Source: Caldisericota bacterium (GTDB lineage: Bacteria; Caldisericota; Caldisericia; Caldisericales; Caldisericaceae). Taken from it: a stretch of 45,750 nucleotides of DNA. Positions 32,157-40,619 of the stretch are shown here, piece by piece. The translations under genes were made by a program, and so were the position numbers. Under the pieces are notes generated by a model. It was given only the letters and a program-made list of their open reading frames with translations. It was not told where the DNA came from and did not search any database. The stretch covers positions 1 through 45,750 of the forward strand of contig JAYELD010000039.1 of the NCBI GenBank assembly GCA_034717215.1. The letters run 5' to 3'. Numbering within the stretch: the stretch's first letter is position 1; every line of letters begins with the position of its first letter.

Positions 32157-32714
32157 ATGAAAAAATACCGTTTTCTCACATTTGTTTTTGATGTGCCTGT
32201 TGTTGCGCTTTTTTCGCTGTATATAATTTACCAATTTAATAAAGGGGGGGCAAATAGCCTGAGGGGATTTACGATATCAGCAATATTCATAGGAATAATA
32301 CCCCTCCTGGCATGGACACACCTTTTAAAACATCCCGGAGATTACAATGGCGAAAGGAAAATTTCATTTATCCTTGATGCATTAAGCTATCCAATAGGAT
32401 TTACTCTTCTTGTCATAACTAAAAGCAATAAAATTTTTATTGCACTTGGATTATCATATTTATTGAATGTTATTTTTCTTTTTGCAGTTAATAAATTCGC
32501 ATACAAAGTATCCGGGCATTCATCTGGTATTGCAGGGCCAGCCACTGCTTTAACAATAATCACCGACAAAGGCATGCTTGCGTTTCTTTTGCTTATCCCG
32601 GTTTATATAAGCAAAAGAAAACTTGGCGACCACACATTTATGCAACTCGCAGTCGGAGGAATAACAAGTATCTTAATTACGTGCATATCCTTCGCTGTAG
32701 TAGGTGTACTGTAA
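32157..32714 (+). CDS. Polytopic membrane protein with PAP2-like motif
   Basis: A 185-residue protein with five to six helices. The segment KVSGHSSGIAGP resembles the SGH motif of PAP2 lipid phosphatases, and a later RKLGDHTFMQ is also PAP2-like, but the first phosphatase motif is not clear, so catalysis is uncertain. TTAGGAG lies 8 bases upstream. A 16-codon GTG ORF (32110-32160) overlaps the start; it may be chance. Confidence 0.65.
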   Translation: MKKYRFLTFVFDVPVVALFSLYIIYQFNKGGANSLRGFTISAIFIGIIPLLAWTHLLKHPGDYNGERKISFILDALSYPIGFTLLVITKSNKIFIALGLSYLLNVIFLFAVNKFAYKVSGHSSGIAGPATALTIITDKGMLAFLLLIPVYISKRKLGDHTFMQLAVGGITSILITCISFAVVGVL

Positions 32715-32774
32715 TTAATTAAGACAAATCAGGCCAGAATTTTTATGCCTAGATATAAAAAGGAGAAAAAATAA

Positions 32775-33620
32775 ATGAAAAAAGTAAAAATTGTAACTGA
32801 TTCCACATGTTATCTCCCCGAGGAAATTATTAAAAAATACGACATCAAAATTGCTCCACTGTATGTAAGATTTGGCGATAAAGTTTATGCAGAACATGTA
32901 GATATACAAGACAAAGAATATTACGAAAGAATGGGAAAAGGAGAACTCCCCGACACAACACAGCCCTCAACAGACGATTTTATAAAAATATATGAGCCAC
33001 TTCTTGATGAGGGATATTCAATTATTTCTCCGCTTATGTCTACAAACATGAGTGGAACGGTTAATGCAGCAAATGCAGCAAAAAAAGCTCTGGGCAATCC
33101 TGATATATATATTTTTGACTCTCAATTCACTTCACTAGGATTAGGATATCAAGTACTGGAAATAGCTAAAAAACTATATGAGGAAGGAATGAGTAAAGAA
33201 GATATGATTAAAGAGATGCCAGCAATGAGAGGTAAAATGAACATATTCTTTGTTTTAAAAGATTTATTTTATCTTGCGCGCCTCGGAAGAATTGGGCATG
33301 CTAAGGCACTGGTTGGCTCAATAGTAAAAATAAAACCAATTCTTTACTTCCACGAGGGATTTGTTGATACACTTGAGCAACCTCGTACCTTAAAAAAGGC
33401 AAAGCAAAGAGCGCTGGAATTAACAAAGGAGATTGTGGATAAAAGGGGGTTAAAATATATCTCAGTAATATGGGGAGATAACAGGGAAGAAGCAGAAGAA
33501 TACAGAGATCTATGTGAAAAAGAATTTGGCGTAAAAATCCCGCTTACACGGCTGGGCCCGGTTATTGTAACACACACTGGCCCAAAAGTATTGTCCATCC
33601 ACTTCTATACAGAGCGGTAA
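32775..33620 (+). CDS. DegV family fatty-acid-binding protein
   Basis: A 281-residue protein with the DegV opening KIVTDSTCYLP, TTQPSTDDF, the SPLMSTNMSGTVNAA loop and a C-terminal HTGPKVLSI. In characterised relatives this family binds fatty acids for a fatty-acid kinase (FakB). AAAAAGGAG precedes ATG 32775. No FakA is nearby. Confidence 0.93.
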   Translation: MKKVKIVTDSTCYLPEEIIKKYDIKIAPLYVRFGDKVYAEHVDIQDKEYYERMGKGELPDTTQPSTDDFIKIYEPLLDEGYSIISPLMSTNMSGTVNAANAAKKALGNPDIYIFDSQFTSLGLGYQVLEIAKKLYEEGMSKEDMIKEMPAMRGKMNIFFVLKDLFYLARLGRIGHAKALVGSIVKIKPILYFHEGFVDTLEQPRTLKKAKQRALELTKEIVDKRGLKYISVIWGDNREEAEEYRDLCEKEFGVKIPLTRLGPVIVTHTGPKVLSIHFYTER

Positions 33621-33651
33621 ATAATTCTTGCATAAAAAAATAAGAGCTTCG

Positions 33652-35514
33652 CTACTTCTTGCTGCTTTTGAAATATAGAAGGAGCATTTGAATGTCGGCA
33701 GGCCGCACACCTGACACGCGCATTGCTTGAGCCAGAGATTTAGGCTTTACCTGCGTAAGACGTTCTCTTCCTTCCTTTGAAAGTGAGTGAACAACTGAAT
33801 AATCAAAATTCTCTGGTATGATGAATTTCTCCCATCGTATGGATTCTTTTATCTTATTCTGTTCCCTTACAATATATCCGGCATACTTAATATCGCTCTC
33901 GATTTCTTCAAGCAATTCATCCGGGTAGCCTGCAAAAGAAGATTCAATTTTCCTTAAATCTTCTTTTGTAAAATCATGCCTCTTTAAAATATCCGCTAGC
34001 AGTATGGGCTTGTTAATTTCTTTTATACCAAAACTTTTTAGCCTGGATAAAGTCTCTTTATTGGGCTTTAAAACTATACTCTCGAGTTTCATTTTAATTT
34101 CATTGATCATTTTTTCTTTTTCTTCTAACTTTCTATATTTCCATTCTTCAACTACGCCAATTTGGTAACCTTTACGGGTTAGTCGTAAATCTGCATTATC
34201 CTGCCTGAGGAGTAATCGGTGTTCACAATGCGATGGTGTAATTCTATATGGCTCAAATAATTCTTTTGTAAGAATATCATCTGTCATCACGCCTAAATAA
34301 GCTTCGCTTCTACTCAGAATAAACGGTTCTTTTCCTTTTATTTTGAGTGCAGCATTAATCCCGGCAAGGATTCCCTGTCCTGCTGCTTCGTCGTACCCGG
34401 TAGTTCCATTTGGCTGTCCTGCTATAAACAAACCTTCGACAATCTTTGTTTCATAGTTTAAATTGAGTTGAGTAGGGACAACATAATCATAGTCTATCAC
34501 GTAAGCGGGCCGTATGATCTCTACATTTTCAAGCCCAGGTATCGTACGTAAAACTTCTAATTGATTTTCATACGGCATAGACATATACATTCCCTGCATA
34601 TACATTTCGTTTGTGCAAAAACCTTCCTGTTCTAAAAAAAATTGATGCCTTACCTTATCTGGAAACCAGCGTACTTTTTCCTCCATAGATGGACAAGTTC
34701 TCGGCCCTGTTTTTACCATAATGCCCATAACAGAAGGAGACATATCTAAATATTTTCTGGTTATTTCTATTGTTTTTTCATTTGTCCAACCAAGATATGA
34801 ATCAATTTGATTTTTATAGATTTTAGGCTCGTTCCAGGTTGAAAAGTGCAGTGGTATCACATCGCCCTTTTCAACAATAAGTTTAGAAAAATCAATGGAC
34901 CTTTTATCAACACGCGGCGTTGTGCCTGTGTTAAAACGCTTTATCTTAAAACCAAGCTCCTTCAAATTATCAGAAAGACTATTAGCAGGCGGTTCTGCCC
35001 ATCGCCCGGCAGGCTGCATCCATTTTGAAATGTAAATCCTACCGTTAAGATACGTTCCTGCAGTAATAACAACAGCATTTGAATAAAATTTCATACCGTC
35101 AGAGACCTCTACGCCTTTTACTCGATTCTTTTGAACGATAAGGCGCGTTACAATTCCCTGACGAAGGTGTAAATGCGGCTGGTTTTCCACTCTCTCTTTC
35201 ATTCCTAATGAGTATGCCCATTTATCACATTGCGCCCGCAAACTCCATACAGCGGGGCCTTTAGATATATTTAGCATTTTTAGCTGAGTAAGCGTTGCAT
35301 CTGTATTGAGAGCCATAACACCACCGAGAGCATCCACTTCGCGTACAATCTGTGCCTTGCCAGGCCCACCAATTGCCGGGTTACATGGCATCCAGCCAAT
35401 GCTGTCGCAATCAATTGTTATAAGGAGAGTTTCCACTCCCATTCGTGCTGAAGCAAGTGCCGCCTCAACTCCAGCATGCCCCGCCCCAACAACAATTAAA
35501 TCAAACGTTTTCAT
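33652..35514 (-). CDS. mnmG: tRNA uridine-5-carboxymethylaminomethyl modification enzyme MnmG (GidA)
   Basis: A 620-residue FAD protein that, with MnmE, modifies the wobble uridine of several tRNAs. It opens FDLIVVGAGHAGVEAA (nucleotide-binding motif at 10-15) and carries the family's GPGKAQIVREVDALGG, GRAEPPA-like WAEPPANSLS, GPRTCPS, QPNGTTGYDEAAGQG and C-terminal LTQVKPKSLAQAMRVSGVRPADI. MKTFD at 35514 gives the normal length. The open frame further upstream contains a TTGACA/TATAAT promoter whose start point falls about 3 bases before this ATG, so the message appears leaderless. Confidence 0.95.
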   Translation of the reverse strand: MKTFDLIVVGAGHAGVEAALASARMGVETLLITIDCDSIGWMPCNPAIGGPGKAQIVREVDALGGVMALNTDATLTQLKMLNISKGPAVWSLRAQCDKWAYSLGMKERVENQPHLHLRQGIVTRLIVQKNRVKGVEVSDGMKFYSNAVVITAGTYLNGRIYISKWMQPAGRWAEPPANSLSDNLKELGFKIKRFNTGTTPRVDKRSIDFSKLIVEKGDVIPLHFSTWNEPKIYKNQIDSYLGWTNEKTIEITRKYLDMSPSVMGIMVKTGPRTCPSMEEKVRWFPDKVRHQFFLEQEGFCTNEMYMQGMYMSMPYENQLEVLRTIPGLENVEIIRPAYVIDYDYVVPTQLNLNYETKIVEGLFIAGQPNGTTGYDEAAGQGILAGINAALKIKGKEPFILSRSEAYLGVMTDDILTKELFEPYRITPSHCEHRLLLRQDNADLRLTRKGYQIGVVEEWKYRKLEEKEKMINEIKMKLESIVLKPNKETLSRLKSFGIKEINKPILLADILKRHDFTKEDLRKIESSFAGYPDELLEEIESDIKYAGYIVREQNKIKESIRWEKFIIPENFDYSVVHSLSKEGRERLTQVKPKSLAQAMRVSGVRPADIQMLLLYFKSSKK

Positions 35515-35523
35515 AATACAATT

Positions 35524-35550
35524 ATTATACCCTTTTTTGGCAAATGTCAA
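35524..35550 (-). promoter_or_regulatory. Promoter of mnmG, leaderless layout
   Basis: On the minus strand, TTGACA (35545-35550) and TATAAT (35524-35529), both perfect, are 15 bases apart. The -10 ends only 9 bases before the ATG, and no ribosome binding site is present. Confidence 0.65.
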
Positions 35551-35582
35551 CCGCATGTTTTGAATAGCTAATTCACAAAAAT

Positions 35583-35610
35583 TTGCTATTATGTTTCTTA
35601 ACATTATACT
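35583..35610 (+). promoter_or_regulatory. Promoter of the 40-residue membrane protein
   Basis: TTGCTA (35583-35588) and TATACT (35605-35610), 16 bases apart, directly before AAAAGGAGAG. It is divergent from the mnmG promoter. Confidence 0.5.
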
Positions 35611-35630
35611 ATATTAAAAGGAGAGAAATT

Positions 35631-35753
35631 ATGAGCAATGGAAAAATTGCAACAGAGTGGTTTTTTATAGGATTAACAACAGCACTTGTAGGAATAGCTG
35701 TAGCGCTTATGCTTACTCCTCCCACCTATTACACAAAAAGATTCCCACGATAA
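35631..35753 (+). CDS. 40-residue single-helix membrane protein
   Basis: Starts MSNGKIATEWFF and has one membrane helix (about 10-29) and a short basic tail (YYTKRFPR). A strong AAAAGGAGAG site and its own promoter support it as real. The function is unknown; such proteins often act as small membrane adaptors. It lies 62 bases before the dehydrogenase gene. Confidence 0.65.
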   Translation: MSNGKIATEWFFIGLTTALVGIAVALMLTPPTYYTKRFPR

Positions 35754-35815
35754 GCAAACTGCTCTTTGAGTTGCTAGTATAATTTCACAAAAAATTATTT
35801 AAAATGGAGAAAAAA

Positions 35816-36802
35816 ATGATTCAAATCGGAATTTTTATGCCCTATATACAGAATATTGACACAATTTTTGATAAAATAAAAAAAGAAATAGGGTATAAAG
35901 GAAAAATTACATTAATCAAACCAAAAAATGAACTTGAAAAAGAAAAAGCAATTCCAGAAGTAGATATTGTCATTTCGGGTCCTCTCACAAATGAAGAAAT
36001 CATAAAAGCAAAAAAGCTTAAACTCATACAGGTACCGTATGCAGGGGTAGAAGAATTTAATCTAAATTTACTAAAGAACAGAAACATTATCCTCTCAAAT
36101 GTCCACGGCAACGCAACATCTGTTGCAGAGCATGCATTTAGTTTGCTTCTTGCACTGGCAAAAGGAATAGTAGTAAACAACGGGGATCTTAGAAGGGGTA
36201 TGTGGCATGGTTGGATGAGTAACGAACCAAACATAGAGATCAAGGGAAAAACGCTCTGTATTATAGGACTGGGGAGTATTGGTAAAAAAGCAGCACAGTT
36301 TGGAAAAGCATTTGGCATGAATGTAATAGGCGTGAAAAAAAATATAACCAATGTTTCAAATGTAGATAAAGTCTATGGAGCAAACAAAATAAAAGATGCA
36401 GTTTCAAAAGCAGATTTTATCCTCCTTGCAGTGCCTGCAACAAATGAAACAAAAGAGTTAATTAACAAGGAAATGTTTAACCTCATGAAAGGGAAATATC
36501 TTATTAACGTATCAAGAGGATCTGTAATAAACGAACAGGCCCTATTCGTTGCACTCAAAAACCATACATTAGAAGGAGCGGCAATCGACACCTGGTGGCT
36601 ATATCCAAAAAATAAGCATGAATTCCAATACCCGTCACGCTACCCGTTCTGGTTACTGGACAATATAATCATGTCGCCACATACAGCTGGATATTCCGAT
36701 AAAAGCATTGGTCAAAATTGGGAAGAAGCTATAACAAATATTATGCAATTTGCTTCTGGCAAAAAAATTAAAAATATTGTAAGTGTAGAGAAAGGTTATT
36801 AG
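35816..36802 (+). CDS. D-isomer-specific 2-hydroxyacid dehydrogenase family protein
   Basis: A 328-residue NAD(P)-dependent dehydrogenase. It has the cofactor motif GLGSIGK, VHGNATSVAEHA before the Rossmann fold, the active-site arginine in NVSRGSVINE, and the histidine in SPHTAG. Substrate is unknown; the tryptophan-rich loops suggest a hydroxypyruvate or phosphonate-like 2-hydroxyacid. ATG 35816 follows GGAGAAAAAA. A 32-base piece of this gene (36638-36669) recurs at 38641-38672 after accA. Confidence 0.9.
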   Translation: MIQIGIFMPYIQNIDTIFDKIKKEIGYKGKITLIKPKNELEKEKAIPEVDIVISGPLTNEEIIKAKKLKLIQVPYAGVEEFNLNLLKNRNIILSNVHGNATSVAEHAFSLLLALAKGIVVNNGDLRRGMWHGWMSNEPNIEIKGKTLCIIGLGSIGKKAAQFGKAFGMNVIGVKKNITNVSNVDKVYGANKIKDAVSKADFILLAVPATNETKELINKEMFNLMKGKYLINVSRGSVINEQALFVALKNHTLEGAAIDTWWLYPKNKHEFQYPSRYPFWLLDNIIMSPHTAGYSDKSIGQNWEEAITNIMQFASGKKIKNIVSVEKGY

Positions 36803-36826
36803 CTGTTGCAAAAAAAAGGAGGACAT

Positions 36827-37678
36827 ATGGATATAAATATTTTTAGAAGAAAAAAGAAAATTGTAGTACCAGTTCTTACAGAAAAAAAAGTAAAAGAAAC
36901 ACCAGTAAGATGCCAATCTTGCGGCAATCTTATTAAATACGAGGACCTAAAAGAAAATCTCAAGGTATGCCCATATTGTGGTTATCACTTCCGAATGACA
37001 ATAAGCGAACGAATAAATCTCATTGCAGATTCAGGCACATTCTCAGAGATGGATACAGAAATAAAAGCTGTTGATATGCTGAACTTTAAAAGTCTACTCG
37101 CCTACAAGGAGAGCATAAAACAGGCAAAAAAAGAAACAGGGCTTGATTGTGCTGTAATCACAGGAAAAGCTAAAATCAGTGGATTTAACGCAGCAGTTGG
37201 AGTTTTTGCGTTTGAATTTATCGGAGGAAGTTTAGGCTCGGCAACAGGAGAAAAGCTCACAAGGCTTACTGAGTATGCAAAAAAACACAAGTTACCATTA
37301 ATCATCGTCTTCTCCTCCGGCGGAGAGAGAATACAGGAAGGTATTTACTCCCTAATGCAAGTTGCAAAAATAATTCAGGCAGTAGATTCATTCAAAAAAA
37401 GCGGCGGATTATTCATACCGATTTTAACAAATCCTTCTTACTGTGGAGCAGCTGCTATTGCCATGACTGGAAGCATTATAATTGCAGAAAAAGGTTCTTC
37501 AATTAGTATTTCAGGCCCGCGCATTACAAAAGAGGTTGCAAAGAAAAATATCCCGGATAAATTAAAACAAGCAGAATCTTTACTTCAAAATGGATTTCTG
37601 GACATAGTTGTTGATAGATATTTGCTCAAAGCAACTATCACACAGTTTCTTAAACACTATAATAGGAGGACGATATGA
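36827..37678 (+). CDS. accD: Acetyl-CoA carboxylase carboxyltransferase subunit beta
   Basis: A 283-residue subunit with the N-terminal four-cysteine zinc ribbon (Cys29, Cys32, Cys48, Cys51). The crotonase-like carboxyltransferase domain contains FAFEFIGGSLGSATGEK, SSGGERIQEG and SISGPRI. It works with AccA in the first step of fatty acid synthesis. AAAGGAGG directly precedes ATG 36827. accA overlaps its stop by 4 bases. Biotin carrier and carboxylase genes are not here. Confidence 0.95.
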   Translation: MDINIFRRKKKIVVPVLTEKKVKETPVRCQSCGNLIKYEDLKENLKVCPYCGYHFRMTISERINLIADSGTFSEMDTEIKAVDMLNFKSLLAYKESIKQAKKETGLDCAVITGKAKISGFNAAVGVFAFEFIGGSLGSATGEKLTRLTEYAKKHKLPLIIVFSSGGERIQEGIYSLMQVAKIIQAVDSFKKSGGLFIPILTNPSYCGAAAIAMTGSIIIAEKGSSISISGPRITKEVAKKNIPDKLKQAESLLQNGFLDIVVDRYLLKATITQFLKHYNRRTI

Positions 37679-38607
37679 AATATTTACTTCCGTTTGAAAA
37701 ATCTCTTGAACCACTATATAAAGAATTGGAAGAAAGAAAGAAAAACTGGGAAGCAACAAACAATATAGAAGAAAAAATTCAACAAGAACTAAAAAAAATT
37801 TACGGCTCCCTCACCGCTTACCAGATTGCACAAATTGCCCGTCATCCCGATAGACCCAATGCAACAGACTATATTAACGCTTTATTTGAAGATTTTATTG
37901 AGCTGCACGGCGACAAGAAGAGCGGAGATGATCCTTCAATTATAGCAGGCATTGGAAGTTTTAAGGGCACAACGGTTACTGTAATAGGAAGCAGAAAAGG
38001 AAATACGCTAAAAGATGTGATTTTATGTAATTGTGGAATGATAAAACCAGAAGGATTCAGAAAAATTGCAAGAATTGTTAATCTTGCTTCAACAACGTTT
38101 AAAAGTCCTATTATTACATTTATTGATACACCTGGAGCATTTGTATCCAAAGAATCAGAGAAAAAAGGACAAATAGAAGCGGTTTCCGAATCCATACTTG
38201 CACTGTTTAAAGCAAAAGTGCCAATTATTGCTGTTATAATTGGTGAAGGAATAAGTCTCGGCGCACTCAGTATGAGCATTGCAGATAAAATCATTATGTT
38301 GCAATACTCGTTCTTCTCGGTAATCTCACCTGAAGGAGGTGCATCAATTCTATATAATAACAGGGAAAAAAGCGAAGAGTTAGCATCAAGCTTAAAATTC
38401 ACGGCAGCCGACCTATTAAATGCAGGTACTATTGACAAAGTAGTAAATGAACCAATAGGCGGAGCACATAGAAATAAAAAGGAAGTTGTAAAAGCAATAG
38501 GAGATGCAATTAACAATGAACTCAAAACACTACTAAAGGAAAATGAAAAACAGCTAAAAACAAATCGTATAGAAAAATATAGAAAAATTGGAATCTATGC
38601 GGATTAA
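37675..38607 (+). CDS. accA: Acetyl-CoA carboxylase carboxyltransferase subunit alpha
   Basis: A 310-residue partner of AccD. It has the N-terminal FEKSLEPLYKELEER helix, AYQIAQIARHPDRP, ELHGDKKSGDDP, FIDTPGAF and the GEGISLGALSMSIADK oxyanion region with SVISPEGGASILY. ATG 37675 overlaps the accD stop and has AGGAGGACG upstream. Confidence 0.95.
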   Translation: MKYLLPFEKSLEPLYKELEERKKNWEATNNIEEKIQQELKKIYGSLTAYQIAQIARHPDRPNATDYINALFEDFIELHGDKKSGDDPSIIAGIGSFKGTTVTVIGSRKGNTLKDVILCNCGMIKPEGFRKIARIVNLASTTFKSPIITFIDTPGAFVSKESEKKGQIEAVSESILALFKAKVPIIAVIIGEGISLGALSMSIADKIIMLQYSFFSVISPEGGASILYNNREKSEELASSLKFTAADLLNAGTIDKVVNEPIGGAHRNKKEVVKAIGDAINNELKTLLKENEKQLKTNRIEKYRKIGIYAD

Positions 38608-38640
38608 CTGAAAATTCACATATACCTTTTTCGCTATTTT

Positions 38641-38680
38641 CGCTATCCATTCTGGTTGCTGGACAATATAATACTAAAAA
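38641..38680 (+). pseudogene. Fragment of a second 2-hydroxyacid dehydrogenase gene
   Basis: Bases 38641-38672 match 36638-36669 of the dehydrogenase gene at 29 of 32 positions and encode the same residues RYPFWLLDNII before diverging. No more of the gene survives between accA and dinB. It indicates a duplicated copy largely deleted here, or a rearrangement endpoint. Confidence 0.6.
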
Positions 38681-39859
38681 TTATGGTTTTTTAATCACTC
38701 TTCCGCGGTTTACTGAATAGAAACCGAAACGCTTTCTTATAGAGTCCATTGTTTCTTCAATTCTTTGATCTTTTTCTTCTTCTTTATCTTTGAAAAGCAA
38801 AGAAGAATTGTCTTTAGAAAGTCCTGATGCAGAAATGCCGAGAAGACGTACTTTTCGCCCCTTCACATACAGTTCATCAAAAAGTAAAACCGCTGTTTTG
38901 TAGATCCTCTTGTCACTGTTAGTTTCTGTAATAGTTTTTCTATGCGTTTTTGTAGTAAAATCTGCATAACGTACGGTAAGTGTAATGACAGTCGAGAAAA
39001 GATGGTGCGCTCTTACCCTACTGCCAGCCTTTTCCGAAAGAAGCTCAAGCACGCTTTTTATATAATCTATTTTATCCGTATCTACCGGAAATGTAATCGA
39101 ATGTCCTATAGATTTTGACTCCTCTTCTTCCATCGGGGTAATAACAGGAGAATCATCAATGCCCCTTACTGCATTGTAAAGAAATTTCCCGTACGAATGA
39201 AATACCTGCATGAGTACTTTTATGGGAATTTCTTTAAGTTCCCCTAATGTTTTTACATTGAAAGAGCTTAAAAGTGCACTTTCCGTTTTTTTTCCAATTC
39301 CTGTAATTTTATTTACTGGCAAACCATTCAAAATTTTTGCTGTTTCTTCTTTTCTTATTACCATCAATCCGTTAGGTTTCGCAAGTTTTGAGCCAAGCTT
39401 TGCAAGAAGTTTATTATAACTTATGCCCACTGTACACGTAATATGAAACTTATCTTTTACTTCTTTTCTTATTTTGTTTCCCATTTCTATGGCTTCAGCA
39501 AAATCTTTTACTGTATATGTAAAATCCATAAAAACTTCATCGATTGAAGAATATTCAATAGCCGGGCAGAAATTATAGTAAAGCAAAACAATCTCTTTCG
39601 ATATACGCACATATTTTGCTATGTCTCCTTGAATTAATATAAGGTTTGGACAAAGCCTTTTAGCAAGTTTTAAAGGCATTGCAGAATGTACGCCATACCT
39701 CCTTGCTTCGTATGATGCAGCGGATATTACAGAACGACTTTCTACATTCCCCGAAATGGCAATGGGTTTGCCTTTAAGATCGCTATTTTCTGCCTGCTCT
39801 ACAGAAGCAAAAAAAGCATCCATATCAATGTGCATAATTATTCTCTTTTTCCTTTCCAT
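38681..39859 (-). CDS. dinB: DNA polymerase IV (Y family)
   Basis: A 392-residue translesion polymerase. The catalytic HIDMDAFFASVE is at 10-21, SAASYEARRYGV binds nucleotide, and YSSIDEVFMD supplies the other acidic residues. The helix-hairpin region INKITGIGKKTESAL and little-finger domain follow. No clear C-terminal beta-clamp motif is seen. ATG 39859 gives the usual short N-terminus, though in-frame ATGs lie further upstream (39874, 39922). Confidence 0.93.
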   Translation of the reverse strand: MERKKRIIMHIDMDAFFASVEQAENSDLKGKPIAISGNVESRSVISAASYEARRYGVHSAMPLKLAKRLCPNLILIQGDIAKYVRISKEIVLLYYNFCPAIEYSSIDEVFMDFTYTVKDFAEAIEMGNKIRKEVKDKFHITCTVGISYNKLLAKLGSKLAKPNGLMVIRKEETAKILNGLPVNKITGIGKKTESALLSSFNVKTLGELKEIPIKVLMQVFHSYGKFLYNAVRGIDDSPVITPMEEEESKSIGHSITFPVDTDKIDYIKSVLELLSEKAGSRVRAHHLFSTVITLTVRYADFTTKTHRKTITETNSDKRIYKTAVLLFDELYVKGRKVRLLGISASGLSKDNSSLLFKDKEEEKDQRIEETMDSIRKRFGFYSVNRGRVIKKP

Positions 39860-39905
39860 AATTTTATTATACATCCTTCCTTGAGAGTATAAAAATTTCA
39901 CATTG

Positions 39906-39933
39906 TTGACAAATAAATTCAAAACAATATATT
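39906..39933 (+). promoter_or_regulatory. Promoter of the OsmC-family gene
   Basis: Perfect TTGACA (39906-39911) and TATATT (39928-39933) are 16 bases apart, about 33 bases before the start. The divergent dinB start is close by. Confidence 0.6.
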
Positions 39934-39966
39934 ATGTTAAAAATAATAATTTATAAGGAGAGAGTA

Positions 39967-40398
39967 ATGGCAGAAAAAAACATTACCAAAGTAGAACTTA
40001 AACAAGCATACGGTCTTACAGTAATGGCAAGGGCAAACTCTAACCACTGGATCGTGATGGACGGCCCAGAAGATTTTAAAGGCCACGATGGTGCACCAAG
40101 ACCCATGGAACTATTTCTAATGGGAGCAGCAGGATGTACATCCCAGGATATAATATCAATTCTTGATAGAATGAAAGTTAAATACAATGATTATAAATTA
40201 AAGATAACTGCAGAAAAAGCACCTGATCATCCGCATGTATTCACAAAAATTAATCTTACCTACATGATCTGGGGAGATGTACCCGATGATAAATTTAAAA
40301 CCGCAATCGAACTCTCTGAAACAAAGTATTGCTCAGCATTGGCCATGCTGCGAAAAACTGCTGAAATACACTCAGAGTACAAAATTTTTAAAGAATAA
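39967..40398 (+). CDS. OsmC/Ohr family peroxide-reducing protein
   Basis: A 143-residue protein with the two redox cysteines of the family, Cys57 in MGAAGCTSQD and Cys123 in KYCSALAML. Gly/Pro-rich PRPMELFL precedes the first. It resembles the YhfA-like branch. It likely reduces organic peroxides, useful to an anaerobe meeting oxygen. ATG 39967 follows AAGGAGAG. It converges on the glycyl-radical ORF. Confidence 0.92.
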   Translation: MAEKNITKVELKQAYGLTVMARANSNHWIVMDGPEDFKGHDGAPRPMELFLMGAAGCTSQDIISILDRMKVKYNDYKLKITAEKAPDHPHVFTKINLTYMIWGDVPDDKFKTAIELSETKYCSALAMLRKTAEIHSEYKIFKE

Positions 40399-40402
40399 TA
40401 AA

Positions 40403-40594
40403 TTACTTCTCTTTGAAGAGATTGTACATTTTTCTTTTTTTAAACTCTTCCTGTTTTCCTTTATTATACTGGCTTACTGGCCTTAGATAGCCAACCACTC
40501 GTGAATACACTTCTACTTTTTGTCTTTTTTCTTCAGGGATAACCTCTCCATTCTCCAAAATAAGGTTACCTTTTTCGTCTTCTCTTGCGTTCAT
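40403..40594 (-). CDS. Separate glycyl-radical domain of class III ribonucleotide reductase
   Basis: A 63-residue protein containing EVYSRVVGYLRPVSQYN-type sequence followed by GKQEEFKKR. RVVGYL (Arg32-Leu37) is the glycyl-radical site that in ordinary NrdD proteins forms the extreme C-terminus; Gly35 would carry the radical. Here it is a free-standing protein 25 bases after the catalytic chain, with AAAGGAGGTG as ribosome binding site. It should dock onto the large subunit after activation by a radical-SAM activase (NrdG), not encoded in this window. Confidence 0.85.
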   Translation of the reverse strand: MNAREDEKGNLILENGEVIPEEKRQKVEVYSRVVGYLRPVSQYNKGKQEEFKKRKMYNLFKEK

Positions 40595-40619
40595 CGTTTA
40601 ACACCTCCTTTATCGATGA

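Noticed and set aside
32110-32160. 16-codon GTG leader ORF overlapping the PAP2-like gene start
   Set aside because: The downstream gene has its own good ribosome binding site, so coupling is not needed and the ORF may be chance.
35515-35604. 30-codon N-terminal extension of MnmG
   Set aside because: It contains the gene's promoter and is not part of the conserved protein, which begins at the nucleotide-binding motif.
37869-38525. Long minus-strand frame inside accA
   Set aside because: It is a shadow of the conserved accA sequence, without a ribosome binding site.
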